From Pseudomonas viridiflava (GTDB taxonomy: Bacteria > Pseudomonadota > Gammaproteobacteria > Pseudomonadales > Pseudomonadaceae), in contig NZ_UTVH01000073.1 in NCBI RefSeq assembly GCF_900585905.1, positions 112,681-176,680 of the forward strand: DNA of 64,000 nt, in the 5' to 3' direction. A model generated the notes under the pieces. That model worked only from the letters and a program-made list of their open reading frames with translations, ran no database searches and was not told the DNA's origin. Shown piece after piece: positions 1 to 8,089 of the stretch. Numbering within the stretch: the first letter of the stretch is position 1; each line of letters opens with the position of its first letter. Both the position numbers and the translations under genes were made by a program.

Positions 1-66
1 TCAGTTGGTTAGAGCATAGCATTCATAATGCTGGGGTCCGGGGTTCAAGTCCCTGTGTAGCCACCA
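1..66 (+). tRNA. tRNA-Met (CAT anticodon), 5' end outside the window
   Basis: The sequence starts inside the D arm. It contains the anticodon loop with CAT, the T arm (GGTTCAAGTCC) and the acceptor strand ending TAGCCACCA at 66. About the first 14 bases are missing. The body resembles the Pseudomonas elongator tRNA-Met rather than the initiator. tRNA 3' ends are common integration sites and effector-like genes lie within 5 kb, but I found no second copy of the 3' end in the window. Confidence 0.93.
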
Positions 67-103
67 AGTACCGCTTCATGACATCGCTCGATGCGCATGA
101 AGC

Positions 104-136
104 AACAAGAAGCCCGCCTCGTGCGGGCTTTCTTGT
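104..136 (+). terminator. Rho-independent terminator after tRNA-Met
   Basis: A 14-base arm at 104-117 pairs with 122-136 around a short loop, with one extra T in the downstream arm. The GC-rich core is AGCCCGC/GCGGGCT. It lies 38 bases after the tRNA. Confidence 0.8.
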
Positions 137-265
137 TTCTGGGGTTTGGGTGCCCACATTCTCCACTATTGATAGCGCTTGGATAGAAGCAACAGCTCCG
201 ACCCGGTCAAACGCCCCCTTCCCTAATGGATCGAAAAACATCAGGTGCAAATCCGCGCTGCGGTG

Positions 266-481
266 ATGACGCTTGAGATGATGCGTGACGTTTCCCAAGT
301 CAAAATGCTTATCCGCGCCTGGCGTGAGCATCTGAAGCTGACGCAGGACGAGGTCGCTGTGCGGCTTGGCATCAGCCAGCCCGCCTACGCCCAGCAGGAA
401 ATTGTTGCCAGGCCTCGTCGTGCCACGCGGGAAAAAATCGCTGCGGCTTTTGGAGTCAAGGTGCAACAGTTGGAGCTGTAG
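266..481 (+). CDS. XRE-family HTH protein, possibly an orphan or truncated antitoxin
   Basis: A small protein of about 71 residues with a lambda-repressor type helix-turn-helix. The run LTQDEVAVRLGISQPAYAQQE followed by ATREKIAAAFGV is typical of XRE antitoxin-type regulators. No Shine-Dalgarno decides the start; a GTG at 245 and ATGs at 278, 281 and 305 are alternatives. The same frame is closed by a stop at 224, so the longer N-terminal part often found in such antitoxins is absent. No recognisable toxin gene is adjacent. It may be a remnant of a toxin-antitoxin pair or a free-standing DNA-binding protein. The domain call is good; the role is uncertain. Confidence 0.6.
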   Translation: MTLEMMRDVSQVKMLIRAWREHLKLTQDEVAVRLGISQPAYAQQEIVARPRRATREKIAAAFGVKVQQLEL

Positions 482-601
482 GCGCCGCTTACGCACACTA
501 AAGACCCAGAACGTTTCCACCCTTGAGCTTCCACTAAACCCGCGCCAACCTGCGCACAGCTGCTACCCATTTGTTTGGCGACTCAAGGATGAAGCTGCCA
601 C

Positions 602-1411
602 TCAACGCGAGGGACCTGGGGCAGCAGGCTGCAACTGGGCGATTTGCTCGTTCTGCGTTTCAATCCGCCGTTGCGCCTGGGCCAGCTGCCGTTCCAGCTC
701 GGCTACGCGAGCGGAGGTGCCTAAAGAAGGGGTGTCGACGAAGCGCACCTTGGGTCGCTTGCTCTCGTTGATCCCTGCCTGTTCAACGGCGTCCTTCAGG
801 CGCTTGGCCAACTGATAGGCCTGCAGCACCGGTTGCGTGGGGTTAGCCTCTTTGAGCTGCGCGGCCTTGTAGCTAAACAGGGCCGTGGTGCGCGCATCCG
901 CCAGCTTGGCCTGGGCGATATCATTCGCTGAATGACCCTGCAGGTTGCGTTTGCTGGAGTACCCGCCCTGGGCCAGAAGCGCGGTGGCCACTTCGCTTTG
1001 ACTGTCGATGGCCAGGTGCAAAGGCGTGTCCCCCTGGGCATTGCTCGCGCGCACATCAGACATGCCATGACTCATCAATTGTGCCAGCAGCGCGGCGGCC
1101 TGGTCTGCCGGTAAACCGGGTGATCGGGCCAAGGCATGCGCGGCAGTATCGCCGCGTTTCAAGGAAGCGGCGCCTGGATCAGCCCCGGCTGCAAGCAACT
1201 CGGCTATGTGCTGTGCATCGGGTGTCTCTTTGGCCAACGCTCTGCGCAGATCATGATTCTGCTGCGCCTGCCGCTCGCGTCGATGCCATCCCGCCGAGCG
1301 GGCCTTGCCCGTGGTATTGGCGTGGTCACTGTTCGGCTCGGCAATGGCCGGGCGAGTAAACGCTAGTGTAGAAAAGGTGTTGAGCGGCGGAAGTTTCATA
1401 AACAAGCCCAT
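602..1411 (-). CDS. Ankyrin-repeat protein with C-terminal coiled coil
   Basis: A protein of 269 residues. The first ~50 residues are polar and disordered-looking. Two to three ankyrin-type units follow (about residues 65-190; HIAELLAAGADP, GDTPLHLAIDSQSEVATALL, LQGHSANDIAQ). A C-terminal heptad-like stretch (RVAELERQLAQAQRRIE...) suggests a coiled coil. No membrane segment or clear signal peptide is seen, and neither ATG (1411 or 1399) has a good Shine-Dalgarno. Ankyrin proteins mediate protein-protein contacts. Closeness to two candidate effectors makes an effector or effector-associated role possible, but I found no convincing hrp box. The product class is firm; the function is inferred only from context. 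Confidence 0.7.
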   Translation of the reverse strand: MGLFMKLPPLNTFSTLAFTRPAIAEPNSDHANTTGKARSAGWHRRERQAQQNHDLRRALAKETPDAQHIAELLAAGADPGAASLKRGDTAAHALARSPGLPADQAAALLAQLMSHGMSDVRASNAQGDTPLHLAIDSQSEVATALLAQGGYSSKRNLQGHSANDIAQAKLADARTTALFSYKAAQLKEANPTQPVLQAYQLAKRLKDAVEQAGINESKRPKVRFVDTPSLGTSARVAELERQLAQAQRRIETQNEQIAQLQPAAPGPSR

Positions 1412-1525
1412 GTATTAACGAGTGGCCAGTTTATCGGTGTCGGTCTAAAAACGGCGTCGAGGAAAGACGGTGGGCGTAAAGAGTACGTAATAAACAAGCA
1501 ACGCGCGGTAGTGGATATCCTGAAT

Positions 1526-1930
1526 CTACTTCGAAGATTTAACCGGACGACCAATTATGCCCAAGTGGGTAAAAGTGAAACCTTGTGGCGACTTCAAACC
1601 GTATCCAAGCATTCGATCAAATCCTGAATGTGCGAGCCAGAGAGCGCCTATCGCGGCAAGATCAGGGAACGGCGCCAACAGCCCCGCCGCGAACAACGCT
1701 GCACCCGTCGCATACAAATGGAACGTGTTATAGCAATAAGCCCCCACTTTCGAGCCGAATGCATAGCCCAGAAGACTCAGGTCAGGGGTGAAAAAAATCA
1801 CCAGCGCCTGCCACCAGGTGAAGTCATAACCCGCCCGCAAGAACAGCAGAACACCGCTCGCGAACAGAAACCCGCCTTCTACCCGTTGCCATAGAACGGC
1901 ATGCGGTACCGATAATGCTGTGTTGGACAT
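1526..1930 (-). CDS. DUF4260 family membrane protein
   Basis: A 134-residue, mostly hydrophobic protein with about four membrane segments. The C-terminal motif RMLGYGLKSPQGFTFTHLGIIG is characteristic of DUF4260. A Shine-Dalgarno (GGAGAG) lies five bases before the ATG. It is transcribed divergently from the LysR gene at 2018 across only ~90 bases, the classic layout for a LysR regulator and its target. The biochemical function of the family is not known to me. Confidence 0.85.
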   Translation of the reverse strand: MSNTALSVPHAVLWQRVEGGFLFASGVLLFLRAGYDFTWWQALVIFFTPDLSLLGYAFGSKVGAYCYNTFHLYATGAALFAAGLLAPFPDLAAIGALWLAHSGFDRMLGYGLKSPQGFTFTHLGIIGRPVKSSK

Positions 1931-2017
1931 GAACGCTCTCCAGGGATTAAGCGTTCCATTATGTTTGATGCGCCAGCGAAACCTAATCGTCTAAGATCGA
2001 ATGGTTGCCATACAAAA

Positions 2018-2938
2018 ATGGATAGCCCTGTGATTAAACATGAGCCCAATTGGGAGTGGTACCGGACTTTTCTTGCCGTGCTCGAGACCGGCTCATTGTC
2101 AGCGGCAGGGCGGGCAATGGGTATCAGTCAACCCACTGCTGGACGCCACATTGACGGCCTTGAGTCCGCTCTGGGCCTGACACTCTTTATCCGTTCAGCA
2201 GAGGGTTTCAGTCCCACCCTCGCTGCTTGCGAAATCGCGCCCTATGCCGCCAACCTGGCGGCGATGTCAGCGGCCTTGCTGCGCAAGGCCAGTGAGGGCA
2301 ACGCCGATGCCCGTGGAACGGTGCGGTTAACGGTCAGCGAGGTCATCGGCGTCGAAGTCTTGCCGCCGATACTGACGGCATTGCGCAACCAATACCCCGA
2401 GCTTGTGGTAGAGATGATGCTATCCAATCAAGTTGATGACCTGCTGCGTCGCGATGCAGATATCGCGGTGCGGATGCACAGGCCAACTCAACATGCGCTT
2501 GTCGCACGACATGTCGGCGGTATAGAGGTGGGGCTCTATGCCCATCGCAGCTATCTGGCCATTCACGGCAGTCCCCATTCCCTGGAAGACCTGGCCAGCC
2601 ATACGCTTATTGGTTTTGATCGGGAGAGCGCATTTATCCGTCGATTCCTGAAGCAGTTTCCGGCTTTTGCGCGCGAGGGCCTGGGGTTTCGCGCCGACAG
2701 TGAACTGGCGCAGTTGGCGGCCATGCGCGCCGGCTTCGGGATTGGTGTATGCCAGTCGGCAGTTGCAGCCCGCGAAACCGCGTTGATTCGGGTACTTCCA
2801 TCCGCGTTCTCGGTAGCCATGGACACCTGGGTCGCCATGCATGAGGACCTTCGTCAAAGCACTCGCTGTCAGGTTGTATTCAATGCCATAGCGGAGGGCT
2901 TACGCGCACATTCGCAGAACAATCAGGTACTTCGCTGA
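2018..2938 (+). CDS. LysR-family transcriptional regulator
   Basis: A 306-residue LysR-type regulator. The N-terminal winged HTH is clear (TFLAVLETGSLSAAGRAMGISQPTAGRHIDGLE), followed by a periplasmic-binding-protein-like effector domain. The chosen ATG (2018) gives the usual spacing to the HTH; an upstream ATG at 1961 would add 19 unlikely residues. It probably controls the divergent DUF4260 gene and itself. The inducer is unknown. Confidence 0.9.
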   Translation: MDSPVIKHEPNWEWYRTFLAVLETGSLSAAGRAMGISQPTAGRHIDGLESALGLTLFIRSAEGFSPTLAACEIAPYAANLAAMSAALLRKASEGNADARGTVRLTVSEVIGVEVLPPILTALRNQYPELVVEMMLSNQVDDLLRRDADIAVRMHRPTQHALVARHVGGIEVGLYAHRSYLAIHGSPHSLEDLASHTLIGFDRESAFIRRFLKQFPAFAREGLGFRADSELAQLAAMRAGFGIGVCQSAVAARETALIRVLPSAFSVAMDTWVAMHEDLRQSTRCQVVFNAIAEGLRAHSQNNQVLR

Positions 2939-3087
2939 CGACTAACCGATACAGCTGGATCATTTGGGAAACGCTGTTGCGAAACGTGCGATTACCGTAC
3001 GCATTTTGTTGTTCGGCGCGATGCAGACGGTCGAGGCCCCGACTGGCGGCCTCCTGGCTGTCAGCAATGCTGCCCTTTCAATGCCAG

Positions 3088-4734
3088 CTACACCATATCG
3101 CTACCGTCCTGAGCAGCAGGACGTGGACGCCCGGGCGCCGAGGACGATGCCTGAGCCGACGTCGATGCGAGGGGCTGCATCTGGATGCCCGGCCCCTGAG
3201 CGGCTTGGTCTGGGGATGAGGGCGCCTGGCGGCGAGTCAGAGCGTCTTTGCCCATATCCCAGGCCGAGCTGACGCCATCTCCTGCTGCATGTACTGCATC
3301 TCTAGTGCCCCTGCCCACTGATAAAGCGGTGTCCTGGACAATTTTGGAGGCGGTGAGGGATGTCCTGCCTACAAACTTACCGCTCTCCACTACCGCCTTG
3401 CCGCCCTCGACTACCCCCCTGCCGGTTGCATTTGCGCCATTTTCTACTGCTTTTGGCACATTAGCATCGATAGCAGTAGCGAGTTTTTTCGGCACTGACT
3501 CACCCAGCGAAGCACCAGCGGCCCACAGCCCGAAAGCCAGGGTACTCAGCACGTTTTTCACGCCTTGGGAGGCCGCTGTTGCCGACAGTTCTCCGAGTTC
3601 GTTAGCCTTGGCCAACTCAGCCGTGGCGGTCGCACCGGCACCCATCGCAGCAAAACCGGCAGTCAGGGCACCACCGCCTAGAATGCTGCTTGGGTCTAGC
3701 ACCTCTTTGAAGGCGTCGCCGCTGATGACCGAATTCAGAGCGACAGCCGCGCCTTCACCCAGCCGCGCTGACACCATCTGGACCAGGGCAGTCGTATTTA
3801 GATTCTTCAACGTCTCGAACTCAGCCAGCCATTCGCGATCCTGATCAATGGGCTTGCTGGCATGCCCCTCCTGCACAGCATCTCGACGACCATAGAGCAT
3901 CGCAGGGTCAGCAATATGGTTGGCGCGATCACGGCTCACGTTGTAGTGCTCGATCAAGACACCCACAAGGATAGCCGTGACCGGTCGTAGAGCGGGTTGC
4001 AGGATTGCATCAAGTTTCGCTTGTCCGGCAGCTGTCATGGCAAGCGTTGACCCGAACATGGCGGCATCACGTATGGCAAACCCGGTAAGCCACTTATTGG
4101 CTTCGTTGAAAGCATTACGCAGCGGGCCTTTGTCCAATGCCAGCAGCTTCTCTGCCACTGAATCTTGAAGCGCCGGGTGCAGTGTTCCGGCATCAGGTTT
4201 GAGGTAATAACCGGGTTTCAGCCCTGCCATCATCTTGTTAACGCTGACATCTGCTACTTGGGCATAAAGGGACGACATCGCGTTCCCTTTAGCCGATTCG
4301 AGTACTGCATTGGAGCTTACGCCACCCACCTGCAGGATGGATGGCTTGAAATTACCTGCCAACGTGAGCACAGCAAAGGGCGTGCCGCCCATTCCTGACT
4401 TTATTGACGCAAACACTCTGTCCGCTCTGGATGCGTTTTTCTCGGCCTCTTCCATATCATCTTCGGTAAACCCCTTCTTTTCTAATTCCTCGGCACGGTG
4501 CGCGCGAATGGCATCCAACTCCGCATTCCGAGCGCTTGAGCCAGCGGCAACGGGTTGACCGGAATCAGCGTCTTTTTCAAGGTGCGGCGTGAAGTGCTTA
4601 TGCAGGCGGGTGCTCATGGCCTGCCCGGGAGTTCTCAGGTTAGGGGAGTGGGAAATCTGTGGCGTTGCTGCGGGCTGTGGAGCTACCGGCACATGAGCCT
4701 GCGCGCGGCTTGCACGTACATTCATCAAATCCAT
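3088..4734 (-). CDS. Candidate type III effector, hydrophobic C-terminal half
   Basis: A protein of about 548 residues. The start at 4734 is chosen because GAGAGGG lies nine bases upstream; the ATG at 4776 has no such site. The first ~55 residues are rich in Ser, Pro, Gln and Ala and nearly free of acidic residues after Asp2 (MDLMNVRASRAQAHVPV), the usual signature of type III export in P. syringae. The middle and C-terminal parts carry several long Ala/Gly-rich hydrophobic stretches (for example SILGGGALTAGFAAMGAGAT), suggesting host-membrane insertion. The tail is again Ser/Pro/Gln rich. It is divergent from a Fic-motif gene with a perfect hrp box, and has a degenerate hrp-like box of its own at 4869-4896. 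I could not assign it to a named Hop/Xop family. Effector status is inference. Confidence 0.6.
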   Translation of the reverse strand: MDLMNVRASRAQAHVPVAPQPAATPQISHSPNLRTPGQAMSTRLHKHFTPHLEKDADSGQPVAAGSSARNAELDAIRAHRAEELEKKGFTEDDMEEAEKNASRADRVFASIKSGMGGTPFAVLTLAGNFKPSILQVGGVSSNAVLESAKGNAMSSLYAQVADVSVNKMMAGLKPGYYLKPDAGTLHPALQDSVAEKLLALDKGPLRNAFNEANKWLTGFAIRDAAMFGSTLAMTAAGQAKLDAILQPALRPVTAILVGVLIEHYNVSRDRANHIADPAMLYGRRDAVQEGHASKPIDQDREWLAEFETLKNLNTTALVQMVSARLGEGAAVALNSVISGDAFKEVLDPSSILGGGALTAGFAAMGAGATATAELAKANELGELSATAASQGVKNVLSTLAFGLWAAGASLGESVPKKLATAIDANVPKAVENGANATGRGVVEGGKAVVESGKFVGRTSLTASKIVQDTALSVGRGTRDAVHAAGDGVSSAWDMGKDALTRRQAPSSPDQAAQGPGIQMQPLASTSAQASSSAPGRPRPAAQDGSDMV

Positions 4735-4868
4735 TGCATTTAACCCTCTCAGTAGTCGGCAGATACAAGAAAGCAAATGACTCAGGAGATCTGAAGGTCA
4801 ACCCATCCATCACTCCGCGCTCCGACACGTCTCAACCTGGACGCTGTGAGCGGTGACACACTTACACC

Positions 4869-4896
4869 TGAGTGACCGTGCCGCGAGAAGCGTTCC
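4869..4896 (-). promoter_or_regulatory. Degenerate hrp-box-like element before the 3088-4734 gene
   Basis: On the minus strand this reads GGAACG, then 15 bases, then TCACTCA. The HrpL consensus is GGAACC-N15/16-CCACNNA, so spacing is right with one mismatch in each half. It ends 134 bases before the favoured ATG at 4734. Confidence 0.4.
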
Positions 4897-5087
4897 CAAA
4901 AGATTTAATAAAAGTGAAATAAGCGGCGGTGTGTGGGTGTGTGGCCATCATTGGTCCTCAAACTCGATATCGAGTTTGAACCACAGCCATTGGCGAGATT
5001 TGAGTTGATTCAAGCGACGTGACTACACAGCTCCCAGCTCAAAAGATTCACTCCTGTTCATCTATTGAACGGATTAAGCGCACCGCT

Positions 5088-5115
5088 GGAACCGAATACG
5101 ACAGGCAGCCACTCA
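5088..5115 (+). promoter_or_regulatory. Perfect hrp box (HrpL-dependent promoter)
   Basis: GGAACC at 5088-5093, 15 bases, then CCACTCA at 5109-5115: an exact match to the P. syringae consensus GGAACC-N15/16-CCACNNA. It lies 76 bases before the ATG at 5192 of the Fic-motif gene, in the right orientation. Confidence 0.9.
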
Positions 5116-5191
5116 CTCAGCACACCGTGCCGAACATTGCGTAGCCATGCCCTACGTCGCACACCTGCACTTCTTACCATCACGGAACGCT

Positions 5192-6502
5192 ATGCCACAG
5201 ATCCTGAATAATCTCATTCGCGGCCATTCTTCTCGGGTTTCCAGTGCTCAGGTATCTAAAGAGGTGCAGAAGATAGGCGAACACTCGCTCCCTGAGCTGC
5301 AGATAAGGCTAAAGGAAACGCTTGAAAGGTACGTAACCGATACATTTAATCAAGGCGCACCGGTAGCTTCCATTGGCCTGAACAACATGGTGATGCTTTC
5401 AGCGCTCCAAGGGGTGAATGGCGTGCTCAGTGAAAAGGGTATTCTCCTCTCCGCACACGGGAAGTTACCCGATGGGATCGAGCAACTTCTTGACAGTGCT
5501 CTCGAACAGCTGCGAAATGACCGCGACAAATATCCGTTAGGTTCTGCGGCGCCCGATAGCGCTCCAATGCATCTGGAAGACATCGAGAAGCTTCAGCGCT
5601 CGATTGACACCTCCAAGACCCCGTTGGCCAAAGTCCCCGCCGAGCATCGCTGGCGCTTGTGCCTGGACCCAGCGCACGTGGACCTGGTCGAGACCCACAT
5701 TGTCGGCGCACGTGACAATAAACTTCTGCCCTACCTTATGGACTCCGAGCCTCACTATCTGCACGGGTTGCTTAACGGCTGGGCGACTTCGATGAAGTCT
5801 TTGAACGCGCCTTTGAACGCCAAACTGCTGACCGACCTACACCGTGCGGCTTGCGCACGAGAGGCCGTTGGCAAGAAAGACCACGTCCGAAGCAGTTTCG
5901 GCCTGACCATGGGCAAGAACATGACGCCTGAGGGGCGCGATGAGCTGTTGGCGTTTGCAAGAGAGTTGCGTAGAACCCTGCCCGGCTACGTTGTGACCGA
6001 ATCCCGAAACGACTTCATCGCCTACGAAAAACAATGGGACAAAACCATGCCCGGAGACGATGTCGCCACGCCTCCTGAGCCGACAGGTAATGAAGCTAAC
6101 GCTGCCCATGTTGAAACCGCGTTCGTCACCCTGGCCAAACACATGGATCATTTCATTGATGGCTACAAAAAAAAGATGCCTCAGTGCAAGACTGAAGATC
6201 AGCGACTGGAAAACATCGTCGACTTGTGCCAGAAGCTTGAGCGGCTGCACCCGTTCCCTGATGGCAACGCGCGTAGCTTCGCGATCCTGACGCTCAACCA
6301 TTTGCTGGTGCGCAATGGCATGCCGTTGACCATGCTCAGCGACCCTAACATCCTTGATGGCTGGTCACGCGCGCAGGTAGTCGAGCAAGTAAAAATTGGC
6401 CAGCAGCGCGTAGCGGCCTACACCCTTCCCTCAGTCAGCCCCGCTGAGGGCGCAAGTAAAAAACACCAGTCTTTCAAAGATCGCCTCAACAAGTTGTTTT
6501 GA
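5192..6502 (+). CDS. Candidate type III effector with Fic/Fido domain
   Basis: A protein of 436 residues. The ATG at 5192 has a GGA five bases upstream; the ATG at 5147 has none. From 5192 the N-terminus (MPQILNNLIRGHSSRVSS) has an aliphatic residue at position 4, many Ser and no acidic residue in the first 18 positions, fitting type III export rules. A Fic motif, HPFPDGNARS, lies at residues 353-362 in a context (RLHPFPDGNARSFAILTLNHLL) typical of Fido domains. Catalytic His353, Asp/Glu-position Asp357 and Arg361 are all kept; the usual second Gly is Ala. Fic enzymes transfer AMP, UMP or phosphocholine to host proteins. No inhibitory (S/T)xxxE(G/N) helix was obvious. A perfect hrp box precedes it. 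Regulation by HrpL is strongly supported; the target is unknown. Confidence 0.8.
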   Translation: MPQILNNLIRGHSSRVSSAQVSKEVQKIGEHSLPELQIRLKETLERYVTDTFNQGAPVASIGLNNMVMLSALQGVNGVLSEKGILLSAHGKLPDGIEQLLDSALEQLRNDRDKYPLGSAAPDSAPMHLEDIEKLQRSIDTSKTPLAKVPAEHRWRLCLDPAHVDLVETHIVGARDNKLLPYLMDSEPHYLHGLLNGWATSMKSLNAPLNAKLLTDLHRAACAREAVGKKDHVRSSFGLTMGKNMTPEGRDELLAFARELRRTLPGYVVTESRNDFIAYEKQWDKTMPGDDVATPPEPTGNEANAAHVETAFVTLAKHMDHFIDGYKKKMPQCKTEDQRLENIVDLCQKLERLHPFPDGNARSFAILTLNHLLVRNGMPLTMLSDPNILDGWSRAQVVEQVKIGQQRVAAYTLPSVSPAEGASKKHQSFKDRLNKLF

Positions 6503-6637
6503 GCGTTCAGGTACAGGGCACGAGCCGGGTCTGAACGCAACACTGCGAAGCGACAGAATCTCGGTAACGCCGGCATTGAACGGCTCCACCATCCTTGGTG
6601 TCGTTGTCATGGAGCCCAGGATTCGGCTTTAGCCAAA

Positions 6638-7210
6638 TCACTCAGCCTTCACCCGCCGCGGCCTGGAAACGATGGACTCGATGTTCCTGCGGCCAATCAG
6701 CGGTGGCCTGGCGGGTTGTTGATCGGCCAGCCATTTGAACATCACCAGGCAATCCACCAGGCCCAGGCGGCCGTGCTGGTAGGCCTTGGGCAGACGGCCA
6801 ACGGTTGCAAAGCCAAGTTTGTGCCACAAAGCGACGGCGACTTCGTTGCTGGCGACCACGGAGTTGAATTGCATCGCCTTGAAGCCGCTTTGCAGCGCGA
6901 CTTTCTGCGAGTGTTCGCACATCAGACGCGCCACGCCGCGCCCGCGAGCGGCTTCGCTGACCATGTAGCCGCAGTTGCTGACATGGCTGCCGGGCCCGGC
7001 GGCGTTGGCTTTGAGGTAATAGCTGCCCAGTAACTCGCCCTCCTGCACGGCGACGAACGTGCGCAATGGCAGCTCCAGCCAGAGATGGCGGGCCTGCTCG
7101 CAGGTCAGCAGCGGGTCGTAGGCATAGGTTTCCTGCGCGGCGATCACAGCCTGGAAGGTGGGCCAGAAACGCTGGAAATCCTCGGCGGTCATTGGGCGTA
7201 TATCGATCAT
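6638..7210 (-). CDS. GNAT-family N-acetyltransferase
   Basis: A 190-residue protein with the acetyl-CoA-binding GNAT core. Motif A reads NCGYMVSEAARGRGVARLMCEHSQKVA and motif B includes ALWHKLGFATVGRLPKAY. The start at 7210 is preceded by AAGG at a spacing of six; the ATG at 7225 adds five residues. The C-terminal ~25 residues (PARPPLIGRRNIESIVSRPRRVKAE) are basic and extend beyond the domain. The substrate is unknown. Confidence 0.85.
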   Translation of the reverse strand: MIDIRPMTAEDFQRFWPTFQAVIAAQETYAYDPLLTCEQARHLWLELPLRTFVAVQEGELLGSYYLKANAAGPGSHVSNCGYMVSEAARGRGVARLMCEHSQKVALQSGFKAMQFNSVVASNEVAVALWHKLGFATVGRLPKAYQHGRLGLVDCLVMFKWLADQQPARPPLIGRRNIESIVSRPRRVKAE

Positions 7211-7296
7211 GGGCAACCTTGCCAAGTGGGTCAGGCGACAAGTCTCGGGCTTTGGGCAGCGAGTGCCAAGTCTGGTTTCAAATCGTCAGCCTCGAC

Positions 7297-7668
7297 TCAA
7301 CCCAGCAGATGCCTGGAAATGAGCCGGGAAATCTCCACCATCGAGGTTTTACCGGTGAACTCGAACTTCACTTTACCCAGGGCCGAGAAGTAGATTTCCA
7401 GCTCCGAGTCGAGGTCGAAGGTGCCGGAGGTTTCGATGGAGTAGGCGACGATGTTCTTGTAAGGCAGCGACGTGAAGTCTTTCTTGCTGCCGGTCAGGCC
7501 CTGGACGTTGACCGCAATGATGCGTTTGTCGGTGAATACCACGCCATCGCGCATGGACTTGTACGAGTCGATGACCTGCTCGTCTTCGAGCAGCAACGCG
7601 CTCACGCGCTCGGCGTACTCGTCATTCTGCTTGAGCTTGAAGAAGCCTTTGTTATTGAAATCGATCAT
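7297..7668 (-). CDS. Bacterial PH-domain protein
   Basis: A 123-residue soluble protein. The stretch DGVVFTDKRIIAVNVQGLTGSKKDFTSLPYKNIVAYSIETSGTFDLDSELEIYF is the characteristic strand pattern of the bacterial pleckstrin-homology fold (bPH), where 'TDKRII' is a marker. GAGGGAG precedes the ATG. It stands alone between the acetyltransferase and the DUF7693 gene. The cellular role of these proteins is poorly known. Confidence 0.85.
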   Translation of the reverse strand: MIDFNNKGFFKLKQNDEYAERVSALLLEDEQVIDSYKSMRDGVVFTDKRIIAVNVQGLTGSKKDFTSLPYKNIVAYSIETSGTFDLDSELEIYFSALGKVKFEFTGKTSMVEISRLISRHLLG

Positions 7669-7768
7669 GCACCACGCTCCCTCGCTACGTTAGTCTTGAC
7701 GGATTCTGCTCACGCAGCCGCCGTGCATGTTCGGCCACTGCTGCAGCGGTTTCAACCAGAGATTAGCG

Positions 7769-8089
7769 ATGACCCATTCCCACGCCTCCCTGCATGCGCG
7801 CGACGTCTATCAGGTGTTGAAAGACGCCGCCATGGGCACGCTGACGCTGCGTAAACTCAGCGCAGACACGCCGGGGCAAACCCGGGTCGACATCGACGGC
7901 TGGACGCTGACGTTGATCATTGAAGGCGCGCAGCTGAGCCACTGTCAGGCCTGCGAAGCGCCCGACGGTCGCCGCGCCAGCCAGGACAACTGGCAGCGTC
8001 ACGGCACTGATCCGGTCAAGCTGCTGAGCCTCTGGGAGCATCAACAACTGCAGCAACTGTTGCAATTGGCCGGGCGCGCTCAGGAATAG
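7769..8089 (+). CDS. DUF7693-type small Pseudomonas protein
   Basis: A 106-residue protein. It has the pattern I associate with a Pseudomonas-restricted family: an ARDVYQVLKDAAMGTLTLRKLS start, a WTLTLIIEGAQLSHCQACEAPDGR centre and a GTDPVKLLSLWEHQQLQQLL end. Two Cys (CQAC) could bind metal or be coincidental. The ATG at 7769 has a weak GAG upstream; 7727 is an alternative. Its end overlaps the convergent MocR gene by ten bases. Function unknown. Confidence 0.7.
   Translation: MTHSHASLHARDVYQVLKDAAMGTLTLRKLSADTPGQTRVDIDGWTLTLIIEGAQLSHCQACEAPDGRRASQDNWQRHGTDPVKLLSLWEHQQLQQLLQLAGRAQE

Noticed and set aside
23..520. 165-codon minus-strand frame at the left end
   Set aside because: It reads through the tRNA and its terminator and opposes the XRE gene; His/Arg-rich composition is typical of a shadow.
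1412..1445. Possible hrp box upstream of the ankyrin gene
   Set aside because: On the minus strand CCACTCG follows TAGACC at 16 bases; the -35-like half differs from GGAACC at most positions.
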